Source of the DNA: Arthrobacter sp. ISL-30
GTDB taxonomy: Bacteria > Actinomycetota > Actinomycetes > Actinomycetales > Micrococcaceae
Assembly (NCBI RefSeq): GCF_018613855.1
Contig: NZ_JAGGPK010000012.1
Location: forward strand, 112,308 to 176,307
Direction of reading: 5' to 3'
Length of the DNA: 64,000 bases
The notes under the pieces were generated by a model, which saw only the letters and a program-made list of their open reading frames with translations, was not told the DNA's origin and did no database searches. The position numbers and the translations under genes are program-made. Positions 8,058 to 16,875 of the stretch are shown here, one piece after another. The stretch's first letter is position 1. The number at the start of each line of letters is the position of its first letter.

Positions 8058-9237
8058 TTGAACCCTGCCGGCCCTTGTAGGCGGACTGGTGCCCAATTGC
8101 ATGATTTTCCGTTCCGGTCGACCGCCTCCGGTCCGGATAGCACTTGTCGAAGCGATCGCGCGCGATGCGTCCCAGCCTTTCGACAGTGTGCCGGCTGATG
8201 GCGGCTACTAGCAGGGTCAGCAGGATTGCCGACACAGCGACCAGGGGCGGCAGATCGGCTGTGGATCCGTCATTGAGCCAGAGAATGATGACATAGTTCC
8301 AGAGATACGCTGCATAGGAAACCGTGCCCAAGGCCTGCAACCAGCGTGTCCACTTCGGCATCACCCGGGTACGCGAGGCGGCCAGTACCACCAGGACGGC
8401 AGCGGCGGCCATGGCAAGCGGGCCCCCAACAAAGAAGAAGAACGGTGCTTCGTTGGCCTTGGGGAAGAAGAACAGCGCGGCCAGGACAAGGATCGAGCCG
8501 ATCAGGGCTGAGATTCTGAGCCGGTGCCCGGAGAACCAGCTGAACACACGGATCCTGTAAAGGTGCAATGCAGAACCGACGATCAGGCCGAGACCCCACG
8601 TCGTCGGCAGCGCATAAACCAGGGAGTGAAGATGCGGAGCCAGGATCAGCATCGCCAGCACACTCGCCGTCATGAGGGAAAAGACGACGGCGGCAGACCA
8701 GCCAATCAGCCGTCCCTGACGATTACTTCGCAGGGCCAGGACCAGCAGTGCCGGCCAGATCAAATAGAACTGTTCTTCCACCGCCAGCGTCCAGAGCGGC
8801 CCGATGGCCAGGCTGACATCGAAGGGCAGCGGCAAATCTTTGAGGTAGCCGAAACCCGCCAGGAGGGTATAACCGATGATTCCCTTGGATCGATCCCCAA
8901 GGACGTCTGCCGTCCATTCAACGACGGCGTATACGCCAAGGAAGGAGATAAGGGCCGGCAACAGGCGGAAGGCCCTGTGGGCATAAAAACGACCGTAACG
9001 AATTTTGCGATGCCGTTCGACGTCCCTGAGCAGCACGCCTGTGATGAGGTAACCGCTCAACACAAAGAAGACGATGACGCCAACGATGCCGGCACCTTGA
9101 AATATCCCGGGCCAGGAATGTCCCAATAGGACAGCACCGACGGCGGCGCCGCGAAGAGCATCCAGGCCGTCCAGCCTTGGGCGCACTCTAGTTTGCTGGT
9201 CCGCCGTCGCGACCGTTCCGTTGACCAGTAACGTCAC
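8041..9237 (-). CDS. acyltransferase 3 family membrane protein
   Basis: A 398-residue multi-pass protein of the OafA/YrhL acyltransferase-3 family. The N-terminus has the signature LDGLDALRGAAVGAVLLGH, with the family's conserved R and H in the first membrane region, followed by IVFFVLSGYLITGVLLR and YGRFYAHRAFRLLPAL, then about ten hydrophobic helices. Such proteins transfer acyl groups to cell-surface glycans or lipids. No partner SGNH domain is fused. It overlaps the convergent lipoprotein gene by 17 bp. Confidence 0.9.
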   Translation of the reverse strand: MTLLVNGTVATADQQTRVRPRLDGLDALRGAAVGAVLLGHSWPGIFQGAGIVGVIVFFVLSGYLITGVLLRDVERHRKIRYGRFYAHRAFRLLPALISFLGVYAVVEWTADVLGDRSKGIIGYTLLAGFGYLKDLPLPFDVSLAIGPLWTLAVEEQFYLIWPALLVLALRSNRQGRLIGWSAAVVFSLMTASVLAMLILAPHLHSLVYALPTTWGLGLIVGSALHLYRIRVFSWFSGHRLRISALIGSILVLAALFFFPKANEAPFFFFVGGPLAMAAAAVLVVLAASRTRVMPKWTRWLQALGTVSYAAYLWNYVIILWLNDGSTADLPPLVAVSAILLTLLVAAISRHTVERLGRIARDRFDKCYPDRRRSTGTENHAIGHQSAYKGRQGSTTPAS

Positions 9238-9344
9238 ATAACCTCCGGTGCCTCTATCCGGCCGGTTCCAACTTTCAGTGAATCAAGGCAAAAACCGACC
9301 CCTGTTGACATGAAATGTGGTTGCGGGCGCCACGTCCGGGCCCC

Positions 9345-9386
9345 CGTCCAAGTATTTCCGTCCAAGTATTTCCGTCCAAGTATTAC
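9345..9386. repeat. three tandem copies of a 14-bp unit
   Basis: CGTCCAAGTATTTC occurs at 9345-9358 and 9359-9372, then CGTCCAAGTATTAC at 9373-9386 (one mismatch). The array lies in the gap between the divergent acyltransferase and SWIM genes, about 115 bp before the SWIM start. It could be a regulatory iteron or a slippage product. Confidence 0.9.
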
Positions 9387-9500
9387 CGACTTGACTGAAC
9401 GAAGCCTGAGTCCGGCTAACCCGGCGCCGCTGGTGCTGTCGAGGCCGCCACGCTTCCTTCCTCCTTCGCAGAAATGAATGCATCGGGCAGAATGTGCATC

Positions 9501-10799
9501 ATGGTGCGCTGGACCGAGCAGCGGGTGATCGACGCCGCGCCCGACGAAGCCTCCGTCGCGGCCGCCCGAAGGCTTGCCCGGCCGGGCCCCTGGTCCGAAA
9601 CCGGCAGCAACGACGTGCTGGTCTGGGGCAAATGCCAGGGCAGCGGGAAGACCCCTTATCAGGTGAGCGTCGACATCGCCACGCCGGCCTATCGGTGTTC
9701 GTGCCCGAGCCGGAAATTTCCCTGCAAGCACGCTTTGGCGCTGCTGTTCCTGTGGTCCCGCGGCGAGGCTGCCGAGGTGGGCGGAGAGGCTGCGGACTTT
9801 GCGCAGGAGTGGGCGACGCAGCGAGCGGATCAGGCCGCCTCCCGCGAGCGCCGCCAGTCCGAGCAGCAGGCGGATCCGGTCGCACAGGCCAAACGGCTGG
9901 CCGAGCGATTGACGCTGATGGATGCGGGGATCGCTGATTTTGCCCGGTGGCTGACGGATCTTGTGCGGACCGGGCTGGCCGCCGCACGCAACCAGCCGTA
10001 TTCCTGGTGGGACGGGATCGCCGCGCGCTTGGTCGATGCCCAGCTCCCGGGTTTGGCCGATCAAGTGCGGGCGATGGGTTCGGATGTGCACGCACGCGCC
10101 GATTGGGCCGACTATTTGTTCCTGCGAGCCGGTCGCTGGTGGGCGATAACCAAAGCCTGGAGCAGGCGGAACGAACTGACCCCTGATGAGGTAGCGGACC
10201 TCCGCGTGGCCGTCGGCTGGGGCACAGCGTCCGCCGAAGTCCGGGGCACCGAAGCTTTGCCCGGTCCGTGGCTTGTGCTCGGCGCCCACCGGAGCGATGA
10301 CGGGCGGCTCCAGCAACAACGTACTTGGCTTCGCGGTTCCGACGGAACGGTAGTTGTCGTGCTGGATTTTGCTGCCCAGGGTGAGTCGCTGGCGACCCCG
10401 CAACTGGCGGGAGCGTTGTTGGACGTTGCCGTCGCCCGGTATCCTGGCTCGGCCCCGCAACGGGCCATGTTCACCAGTCCCATTGCCCCGCAGGGACTGG
10501 CCGCCAACCTTGGTGAAGGTTCCAGCATTGCCCAGGCCCTGGACATGGAGTCAGCTGCGGTCGCCCTTTCGCCATGGCGTGATCGTCACCCGGTGCTGTT
10601 CGGCGGGGTCAGCGTGTGTCCTGGCGATCCCGGCTTGCTTCGGGACGGTTCCGGTGATGCCCTCCCCATTGTCGGCACGTCATTGGCCTCCCTGCTGGCA
10701 CTCACGGGCGGCCATCCGGTGGACCTGTTCGGAGAACTGGAGGAGGGCCGCGTGAGGCCGCTGTCCGTCGTCGTCGGTGATGCGGTGGTGACGCCATGA
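9501..10799 (+). CDS. SWIM zinc finger protein (first gene of the five-gene locus)
   Basis: About 432 residues. The SWIM motif CxCx6CxH is complete: Cys66, Cys68, Cys75, His77, followed by a hydrophobic helix LALLFLW. SWIM fingers bind zinc and mediate DNA or protein contacts. The rest, about 350 residues, matches no domain I recognise, although VEVRGTEALPGPWLVLGAH-like segments suggest beta structure. ATG 9501 (MVRWTEQRV) is preferred; an in-frame ATG at 9474 is possible. The stop codon overlaps the next start (ATGA at 10796-10799), showing translational coupling with the DUF5691 gene. Confidence 0.85.
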   Translation: MVRWTEQRVIDAAPDEASVAAARRLARPGPWSETGSNDVLVWGKCQGSGKTPYQVSVDIATPAYRCSCPSRKFPCKHALALLFLWSRGEAAEVGGEAADFAQEWATQRADQAASRERRQSEQQADPVAQAKRLAERLTLMDAGIADFARWLTDLVRTGLAAARNQPYSWWDGIAARLVDAQLPGLADQVRAMGSDVHARADWADYLFLRAGRWWAITKAWSRRNELTPDEVADLRVAVGWGTASAEVRGTEALPGPWLVLGAHRSDDGRLQQQRTWLRGSDGTVVVVLDFAAQGESLATPQLAGALLDVAVARYPGSAPQRAMFTSPIAPQGLAANLGEGSSIAQALDMESAAVALSPWRDRHPVLFGGVSVCPGDPGLLRDGSGDALPIVGTSLASLLALTGGHPVDLFGELEEGRVRPLSVVVGDAVVTP

Positions 10800-12247
10800 C
10801 CTGGCTGGCCGATCTCCGAACGTCGGCGCTCGTCGGTACTGGACGGCATGCGGCACCGGCTCCGGCCGCAGAGTTGGGCTTTCGTCCGCCTGCAGGCCTG
10901 TCCCCCGAGGAGTCACTGCTCGACCAAGCGGCCTTGGCCGACGTCGTCACGCGTGCTTCCCGCCGCCCTGGAAACGTTGACACTGTTGGCCTGCCTGATC
11001 CGGCAGCCCCTGACGACGCCCCTCAGGCCGCCGGTGACGCCGCCCGGCTACTGGACCTGCTGCTCAACCAGCCTCCGGTCGGCCTGGAGCTGCGAGCCCA
11101 GCTGGTGTCAGACTGGCTGCAGTTCGCCGCAGCGTCCCGACGGCGGGTTCCGCACCGGCTGCTCCCGGCGCTGCTCGCCTTGGCTGACACGAAGCCGGGC
11201 GTGGCGGAATATTTGCATCCGGCTATCGGGACGCGTGGTCAGTGGCTCCAAGACGTGACGTCCAAGGGTTCGCACCTGCATCCCGCGACGCCGACCGGGT
11301 GGACCGAGCTAAGGAGCGCTGACGGCCTGGAAGAACTCGAGCGACTCCGGCGCAGCCACCCTGCGGCCGCTCGCGAGCAGCTGCGTACTCACTGGGATGC
11401 ACTCGGTGCCCGCGAACGCGCCGCCTGCCTGGCGACCTTCGCTGCCAACATCGAACCTGCTGACGAGGACCTGCTGGAAAGCTCCCTGGACGACAAGGCC
11501 AAGAGCGTGCGGGAGGTCGCAGCCGACCTCCTTGATCGGCTACCCGCCAGTGCCCGCGCCCGGCGAATGGCTACCCGCCTGACGCCTCTACTGCGTGTCA
11601 AAGGCTTGTTACGCAAACAGTTCGAGATAGATCTTCCACCCGACCCGGACCCGTCGGCCCTGCGTGACGGGATCGCACCGAACCCCCACACTGGCGAACC
11701 CGACCGGCTCGGGCGCCTCGACACAATCATCCGTGGTGCTCCGTTGGACGTTTGGACGACCGTTGCAGGCCGTAGCCCTGCAGCAACACTGGCACTGCTT
11801 GAAGGCGAAACCCGCGTCTTGGATACGATAATTGCCACTGCGGCCCTCCGCGCAGACCTTGACTGGGTGCGACCGCTGTTGGACGTCCGGACGGACCTGA
11901 GGCTTCTGAATTGCCTGCCCGCCGAAGAGCGCGAGCCCGCGATCCTGCGCCACCTCCGGAGCGGAAAGGTTCAGCCGATGCTGCTGGTGCCCCTGCTGCA
12001 GGACTTGCCCAGGCCGTGGACCTCACCGCTGGCTGACGCGGTGCTCGGGCTGATCACGGCCAAGAACGGGGGCCAGCTGGCGACGACGATGGCGTCGTTC
12101 CTGCCAATGGCGCTGCCACTCGAGGCGGCCGAAAAGTGCCGCCGCTTGCTGGAGGATTCCGACGACGACGCCGCACGCCGCCGCGTCTTTCGTGATGTGG
12201 TGCAGTACCAATCATTCCGACAATCATTGACGGAGGCTTTCCAATGA
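10796..12247 (+). CDS. DUF5691 family protein
   Basis: A 483-residue, largely alpha-helical Leu/Ala/Arg-rich protein starting TWLADLRTSALVGTGRH, the recognisable N-terminus of DUF5691 proteins. The helical repeats (for example LLESSLDDKAKSVREVAADLLDRLP) resemble HEAT-like armadillo repeats, suggesting a scaffold. No catalytic motif is seen. It is coupled by ATGA overlaps to the SWIM gene before it and the MoxR gene after it. Function is not established; the constant company of MoxR and vWA genes points to a chaperone-like or regulatory complex. Confidence 0.82.
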   Translation: MTWLADLRTSALVGTGRHAAPAPAAELGFRPPAGLSPEESLLDQAALADVVTRASRRPGNVDTVGLPDPAAPDDAPQAAGDAARLLDLLLNQPPVGLELRAQLVSDWLQFAAASRRRVPHRLLPALLALADTKPGVAEYLHPAIGTRGQWLQDVTSKGSHLHPATPTGWTELRSADGLEELERLRRSHPAAAREQLRTHWDALGARERAACLATFAANIEPADEDLLESSLDDKAKSVREVAADLLDRLPASARARRMATRLTPLLRVKGLLRKQFEIDLPPDPDPSALRDGIAPNPHTGEPDRLGRLDTIIRGAPLDVWTTVAGRSPAATLALLEGETRVLDTIIATAALRADLDWVRPLLDVRTDLRLLNCLPAEEREPAILRHLRSGKVQPMLLVPLLQDLPRPWTSPLADAVLGLITAKNGGQLATTMASFLPMALPLEAAEKCRRLLEDSDDDAARRRVFRDVVQYQSFRQSLTEAFQ

Positions 12248-13350
12248 CCGATGCCCAGACCGCCCCGGAGATCCTCCGCGCCCACGCCGAGACAGCGTAC
12301 GCCGACGAACTCCAGGCCCTGGCCGCCGTCGACGACCGTCCCCGGCCACCCAGCTGGCGACTGTCTCCCTGGGCCGTGGCCACGTACGTCCTCGGCGGCG
12401 TGCTGCCGGACGGCTCGCAGATTAGTCCGAAATACCTGGGCTCGGCGCGCTTGGTGGAAATGGCGGTTGCTTCGCTTGCCACCGATCGGGCCCTGCTGCT
12501 GCTCGGCGTACCGGGGACTGCGAAGACCTGGCTGGGCGAGCATCTGGCAGCCGCCATCTCGGGCACCTCGACGTTGGTGGTGCAGGGCACGGCCGGAACA
12601 CCTGAGGAGGCGTTGCGGTACGGCTGGAATTACGCGCGACTGCTCGCCGACGGCCCCTCCCGGGCAGCCCTGGTCGCCGGGCCGGTGATGCGCGCGATGG
12701 AGACCGGCAGCCTGGTGCGGGTGGAAGAACTCACCAGGATCCCGTCGGACGTGCAGGATTCCCTCATCACGATCCTCAGCGAGAAGTCCCTGCCGATCCC
12801 CGAACTCAACGCAGAGGTGCAGGCCCGCAAGGGTTTCAACGTCATTGCGACGGCGAACAACCGGGACAAGGGCGTCAACGACCTGTCTTCAGCGCTGCGC
12901 CGCCGGTTCAACACAGTGGTGCTGCCGCTACCTGACAGCCTCGACCAAGAGGTCGAGATCGTCACCACCCGGGTGCGCAGCCTTGGCACAGCACTCGAAC
13001 TTCCGGCCGATCTGGCGGCGCTTTCGGAGATCCGTCGGGTGGTTACAATCATGCGGGAACTGCGCTCCGGCGTCACTCAGGATCAGCGCACAACCCTCAA
13101 GTCCCCCTCAGCGACACTGTCCACGGCAGAGGCAATCTCGGTGATGACCAACGGATTGTCCCTGGCTGCGCACTTCGGTGACGGCAGCGTCGGTGCCGAG
13201 GACGTGGCGGCAAGCCTGGTCGGCGCTGTGGTCAAGGATCCGGTACAGGACCGGGTCATTTGGCAGGAGTATCTGGAGACTGTGGTCCGTAACCGGCCGG
13301 AGTGGAAAGACCTCTACCGTGCCTGCCGCGATATCGAGACGTCGAACTGA
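12244..13350 (+). CDS. MoxR-type AAA+ ATPase
   Basis: A 368-residue ATPase. Walker A is GVPGTAKT (88-95), the Walker B region is LVRVEEL (157-163) leading into the MoxR-typical TRIPSDVQDSLITILSE, sensor 1 is TANN (203-206), and arginine residues follow in ALRRRF (217-222). The MoxR group acts as a metal-insertion or maturation chaperone, normally with a vWA partner, and one is encoded two genes downstream. The residues between 260 and 290 carry a Thr/Ser-rich insert. ATG overlaps the previous stop; the gap to the next gene is 3 bases. Confidence 0.92.
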   Translation: MTDAQTAPEILRAHAETAYADELQALAAVDDRPRPPSWRLSPWAVATYVLGGVLPDGSQISPKYLGSARLVEMAVASLATDRALLLLGVPGTAKTWLGEHLAAAISGTSTLVVQGTAGTPEEALRYGWNYARLLADGPSRAALVAGPVMRAMETGSLVRVEELTRIPSDVQDSLITILSEKSLPIPELNAEVQARKGFNVIATANNRDKGVNDLSSALRRRFNTVVLPLPDSLDQEVEIVTTRVRSLGTALELPADLAALSEIRRVVTIMRELRSGVTQDQRTTLKSPSATLSTAEAISVMTNGLSLAAHFGDGSVGAEDVAASLVGAVVKDPVQDRVIWQEYLETVVRNRPEWKDLYRACRDIETSN

Positions 13351-13353
13351 CCG

Positions 13354-15651
13354 ATGACAGACGTCCACGTCCTGGGGATTCGGCACCATGGGCCAGGTTC
13401 GGCGCACTCGGTCGCTGAGGCCCTGGGGACCATCCGGCCTGATCTGGTGCTCGTAGAGGGCCCGCCGGAACTTGATCAGGTCATGCCGCTGGTGTCCGAT
13501 CCAAGGATGGTTCCGCCGGTGGCAGCCCTCATCTACGCCGCCGAACAGCCGCGGCTGGCCACATTCTATCCGCTGGCCAGCTACTCCCCCGAGTGGGTGG
13601 CGATCCGCTGGGCCGTTTCCACCGGAACCACCGTGCGGGCGATCGACCTTCCCGCGACGCACAGCTTCGCTCTGCGCGACGCCGCCGATCTTGCGAAGTC
13701 CGCCGACGCCGCCGACTCTGCGGAGTCTGCCGACGCTGACGAGGCCGCCCAGGCGCCGCAACTAACGCCCTACCGGCCCGATGCGATTGCGATGCTGGCC
13801 GATGCTGCGGGGTACAGCGATGCTGAGCGTTGGTGGGAGGATGCCGTCGAGCACCGGAATGCCGGCCCGGTCGACAGGTTCGCGGCTATTACCGATGCCA
13901 TCGCGGAAATCCGCGCCCTTGACGATCGACCCGCCGACCACCCGGACGTCGTCGAGAACAACCGACGGGAGGCGGCGATGCGGCGGCTGCTCCGTGCCGC
14001 CATGCGCGAGGGGCATGGGAGGATCGCTGTGGTGTGCGGGGCCTACCACGCTCCCGCGCTGGTTCCTGATAATTTTCCTCCGGCCTCAGCGGACAATAAG
14101 CTGCTGGCCGGCCTGCCCAAGACGAAAGTCGCCGTGACATGGGTGCCGTGGACCTCGGACCGGCTCCGCTTGAAGACCGGATATGGGGCAGGCGTCACTG
14201 CGCCGGGGTGGTATCAACATCTCTTCACCCATTGGATCGCCAAAGACCCCACCGCTGATGTGGCCACCACCTGGCTGGTCCGAGTAGCACACACCCTGCG
14301 CCGGGAAAACCTCAACGCCTCGACGGCTTCCGTAGTTGAGGCCAGCCGAATGGCGGACGCACTGGCCGCCATTCGAGGTCGTCCCAGCCCGGGCCTATCG
14401 GAACTGGACGACGCCGCCCAGGCAGTGCTCTGCGACGGCTCACCGTTGCCGCTGGCATTAGTGCACCGCGAGCTCACTGTTGGACACAACTTGGGGAGCG
14501 TGCCGGAGTCTGCGCCGACCGTCCCGTTGGCCGCTGACCTCGCGGCAGCCCAACGCCGCCTGCGGTTGAAACCCAGTGCGTTGGAAGAGTTTCTGACGAT
14601 CGACCTGCGCAAGCCGAATCAGCTGGCCCGCTCGGTGCTGCTGCACCGGCTGGTCCTGCTCGGGGTCAACTGGGGCACGCCAACCGAGACCGGCCGTACT
14701 ACGGGAACTTTCAAGGAGGCCTGGACGCTGCTCTGGCAGCCGGAGCTCGCCGTCGCGGTAGTGGACGCCAGCCGTTACGGCACCACCATCGCCTCTGCGG
14801 CCGCGACTTGCGTAGCCGAACGGGCCCAGGCCTCCAGCAGCCTGGCTGACCTGAGCGAACTGCTCGCCGGCTGCCTGCTCGCCGATCTGCCGGATGGAAT
14901 CAGAGCAGTGGTGACGGTACTGGCGGAGCGAACCGCAATGCAGCAAGACGTTCCCCCGTTGCTGGAAACCGTAGCGCCGCTCGCCCGCACATGCCGGTAC
15001 GGCAATGTGCGCGGGGTGGACGTCACTGAGGTGCAGCGGATTCTCGACGCGACGGTGGTGCGCGCCTGCGTGGGCCTGCCCACTGCCTGCGCTGGACTGG
15101 ACGACGCTGCCGCAGCAGCCATGCGGCGTGCCCTCGACTCCGCCCAGGACGGCTTGTCATTGTTGCCGGAACTGCCCCTGGACGACTGGCACCAGGCGCT
15201 GGCAGCCGTAGCAGGTTCGGATCGGATCCACGGAGCTGTCGCCGGGCGTGCCACCCGCCTGCTGCTCGACGCCGGCCTGGTTGCCCTGGATGAAGTCACA
15301 GCCCGGCTCAGTCGCCGGCTCTCGGTGGCGACTCCCGCGCCGGAGGCCGCCGCATGGCTGGACGGTCTGCTGTCCGGTGACGCAGTGCTGCTGATTCATG
15401 ATCGACGCCTGCTGCAGATCGTTGATGATTGGATCGCCGGGGTGGACGACGAGGTCTTCGATGACGTTTTGCCCCTGCTGCGCAGGACATTTTCCGCGTT
15501 CAGCCCTCCTGAGCGGCGGGAGATCGGCGATCAGTTGAGTCGCGGAAGTGACCCCGCGAAGATCCCAACAGCAATGACGCTTGACATGGCAGGCGCGGAT
15601 CCGGCGATCCGTACCATGGCGCGATACTTGGGATGGGAGGCGATTGCATGA
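13354..15651 (+). CDS. DUF5682 family protein with TIKI/EreA/ChaN-like N-terminal domain
   Basis: A 765-residue protein. The N-terminal domain has IRHHGPGSA (His11, His12), LVLVEGP (Glu35), a VRAIDLP strand and CGAYHAP (about residue 230). This spacing of His, Glu and His recalls the erythromycin-esterase/ChaN/TIKI superfamily of metal-dependent hydrolases; that link is my inference. The remaining 500 residues are helical and Ala/Leu-rich without known motifs. It lies between MoxR and vWA genes, coupled to both (3-base gap and ATGA overlap). It may be the catalytic or target-modifying member of the complex. Confidence 0.82.
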   Translation: MTDVHVLGIRHHGPGSAHSVAEALGTIRPDLVLVEGPPELDQVMPLVSDPRMVPPVAALIYAAEQPRLATFYPLASYSPEWVAIRWAVSTGTTVRAIDLPATHSFALRDAADLAKSADAADSAESADADEAAQAPQLTPYRPDAIAMLADAAGYSDAERWWEDAVEHRNAGPVDRFAAITDAIAEIRALDDRPADHPDVVENNRREAAMRRLLRAAMREGHGRIAVVCGAYHAPALVPDNFPPASADNKLLAGLPKTKVAVTWVPWTSDRLRLKTGYGAGVTAPGWYQHLFTHWIAKDPTADVATTWLVRVAHTLRRENLNASTASVVEASRMADALAAIRGRPSPGLSELDDAAQAVLCDGSPLPLALVHRELTVGHNLGSVPESAPTVPLAADLAAAQRRLRLKPSALEEFLTIDLRKPNQLARSVLLHRLVLLGVNWGTPTETGRTTGTFKEAWTLLWQPELAVAVVDASRYGTTIASAAATCVAERAQASSSLADLSELLAGCLLADLPDGIRAVVTVLAERTAMQQDVPPLLETVAPLARTCRYGNVRGVDVTEVQRILDATVVRACVGLPTACAGLDDAAAAAMRRALDSAQDGLSLLPELPLDDWHQALAAVAGSDRIHGAVAGRATRLLLDAGLVALDEVTARLSRRLSVATPAPEAAAWLDGLLSGDAVLLIHDRRLLQIVDDWIAGVDDEVFDDVLPLLRRTFSAFSPPERREIGDQLSRGSDPAKIPTAMTLDMAGADPAIRTMARYLGWEAIA

Positions 15652-16835
15652 CCGACACGAATCCTGATGTGCGGGACCGGCTGAGCCGTTGGCGCTTGGT
15701 GCTTGGCGGACACGACGCCGACGGTATCACTACCGGCGATGGTGGGAGTGTTGTGCTTTCAGCCGCTGACGCCCGCCGCGACCAAGCCTTGGAGGACTTG
15801 TACGGGGCCGCGAAAAAGGGACCCGGAGGCCTCGGCGCATCGAGTCCGCGGGTGGCCCGTTGGCTCGGCGACATTCGAGGCTATTTCCCCTCAACTGTGG
15901 TGCAGGTGATGCAGGCCGATGCCATGGACAGGCTCGGCTTGCGGCAACTACTCCTCGAACCGGAAATGCTGCGCACCGTCCAACCCGATATCAGCCTGGT
16001 CACTACGCTCGTGGGGCTGGGCCGTGTCATCCCCGAGCATTCCCGTGAGACTGCCCGGTCGGTGGTCCGGCAGGTGACCAGCGAGCTCGAGGAGCGATTG
16101 CGTTCAAAGACGATTCAAGCCGTCTCTGGAGCATTGAACCGGGCCGCGCGAACCCGGCGTCCCCGGCATCAGGACATCGATTGGAACCGCACTATCGCGG
16201 CGAACCTCAAGAACTACCAGCCGGAGTATCGCACCGTCGTACCCGAGCGACTCGTCGGCTACGCGCGACGCAGCACCGAGGTGCAGCGCGAGATCATCCT
16301 GTGCATCGACCAGTCCGGCTCGATGGCAGAATCCGTGGTGTATTCAAGTGTGTTCGGGGCAGTGCTCAATTCCCTCCGTTCGGTGCGCACCCGCCTGGTG
16401 GTCTTCGACACCGAAGTCGTCGACCTGACTGATGACCTGGACGATCCGGTGGATGTGTTGTTCGGGGTGCAACTCGGCGGGGGCACGGACATCAACCGGG
16501 CGCTTGCCTACTGCCAGGACCACATCACCCAACCGACCGAGACGATCCTGGTGCTCATCAGCGATCTCTATGAGGGCGGAATCGCCGAGGAGATGCTGCG
16601 CCGGGCCGCCTCGATCGTCGGATCGGGAGCCACCCTGATAGCCCTGCTGGCCCTGAGTGACAGCGGCCATCCAACGTTCGATTCGAACCACGCCGCCGCC
16701 CTCGCAGGGATCGGCGTGCCAGCCTTCGCCTGCACTCCGGATCTCTTTCCTGAATTGATGGCCGCCGCGATTGAATGCCGGGATGTTAGTGAATGGGCCG
16801 CCTCGCACGACATCGTGACGAGCCACGAAACATAG
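15648..16835 (+). CDS. vWA domain protein, MoxR partner
   Basis: A 395-residue protein whose C-terminal half is a von Willebrand A domain with an intact metal-ion adhesion site: DQSGS (221-225), GGGTD with the conserved Thr, and ISDLYEGG with the third acidic position. The N-terminal half is helical. The ATG at 15648 overlaps the DUF5682 stop (ATGA) and has GGGAGG 9 bases upstream; a start at 15633 would put the SD inside the gene. vWA proteins of this kind bind the MoxR hexamer and present substrates. Last gene of the locus, convergent with the exonuclease gene. Confidence 0.9.
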   Translation: MTDTNPDVRDRLSRWRLVLGGHDADGITTGDGGSVVLSAADARRDQALEDLYGAAKKGPGGLGASSPRVARWLGDIRGYFPSTVVQVMQADAMDRLGLRQLLLEPEMLRTVQPDISLVTTLVGLGRVIPEHSRETARSVVRQVTSELEERLRSKTIQAVSGALNRAARTRRPRHQDIDWNRTIAANLKNYQPEYRTVVPERLVGYARRSTEVQREIILCIDQSGSMAESVVYSSVFGAVLNSLRSVRTRLVVFDTEVVDLTDDLDDPVDVLFGVQLGGGTDINRALAYCQDHITQPTETILVLISDLYEGGIAEEMLRRAASIVGSGATLIALLALSDSGHPTFDSNHAAALAGIGVPAFACTPDLFPELMAAAIECRDVSEWAASHDIVTSHET

Positions 16836-16875
16836 AGGTCCAGGCAGAAAGCCCCACCTTGAACGGACGCGGCGC

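Noticed and set aside
9234..10460. Long minus-strand open frame (408 codons) opposite the SWIM gene
   Set aside because: It is the shadow of a GC-rich coding strand: low-complexity Arg/Gly/Pro sequence, no family motif and no RBS, while the plus strand has a complete SWIM motif.
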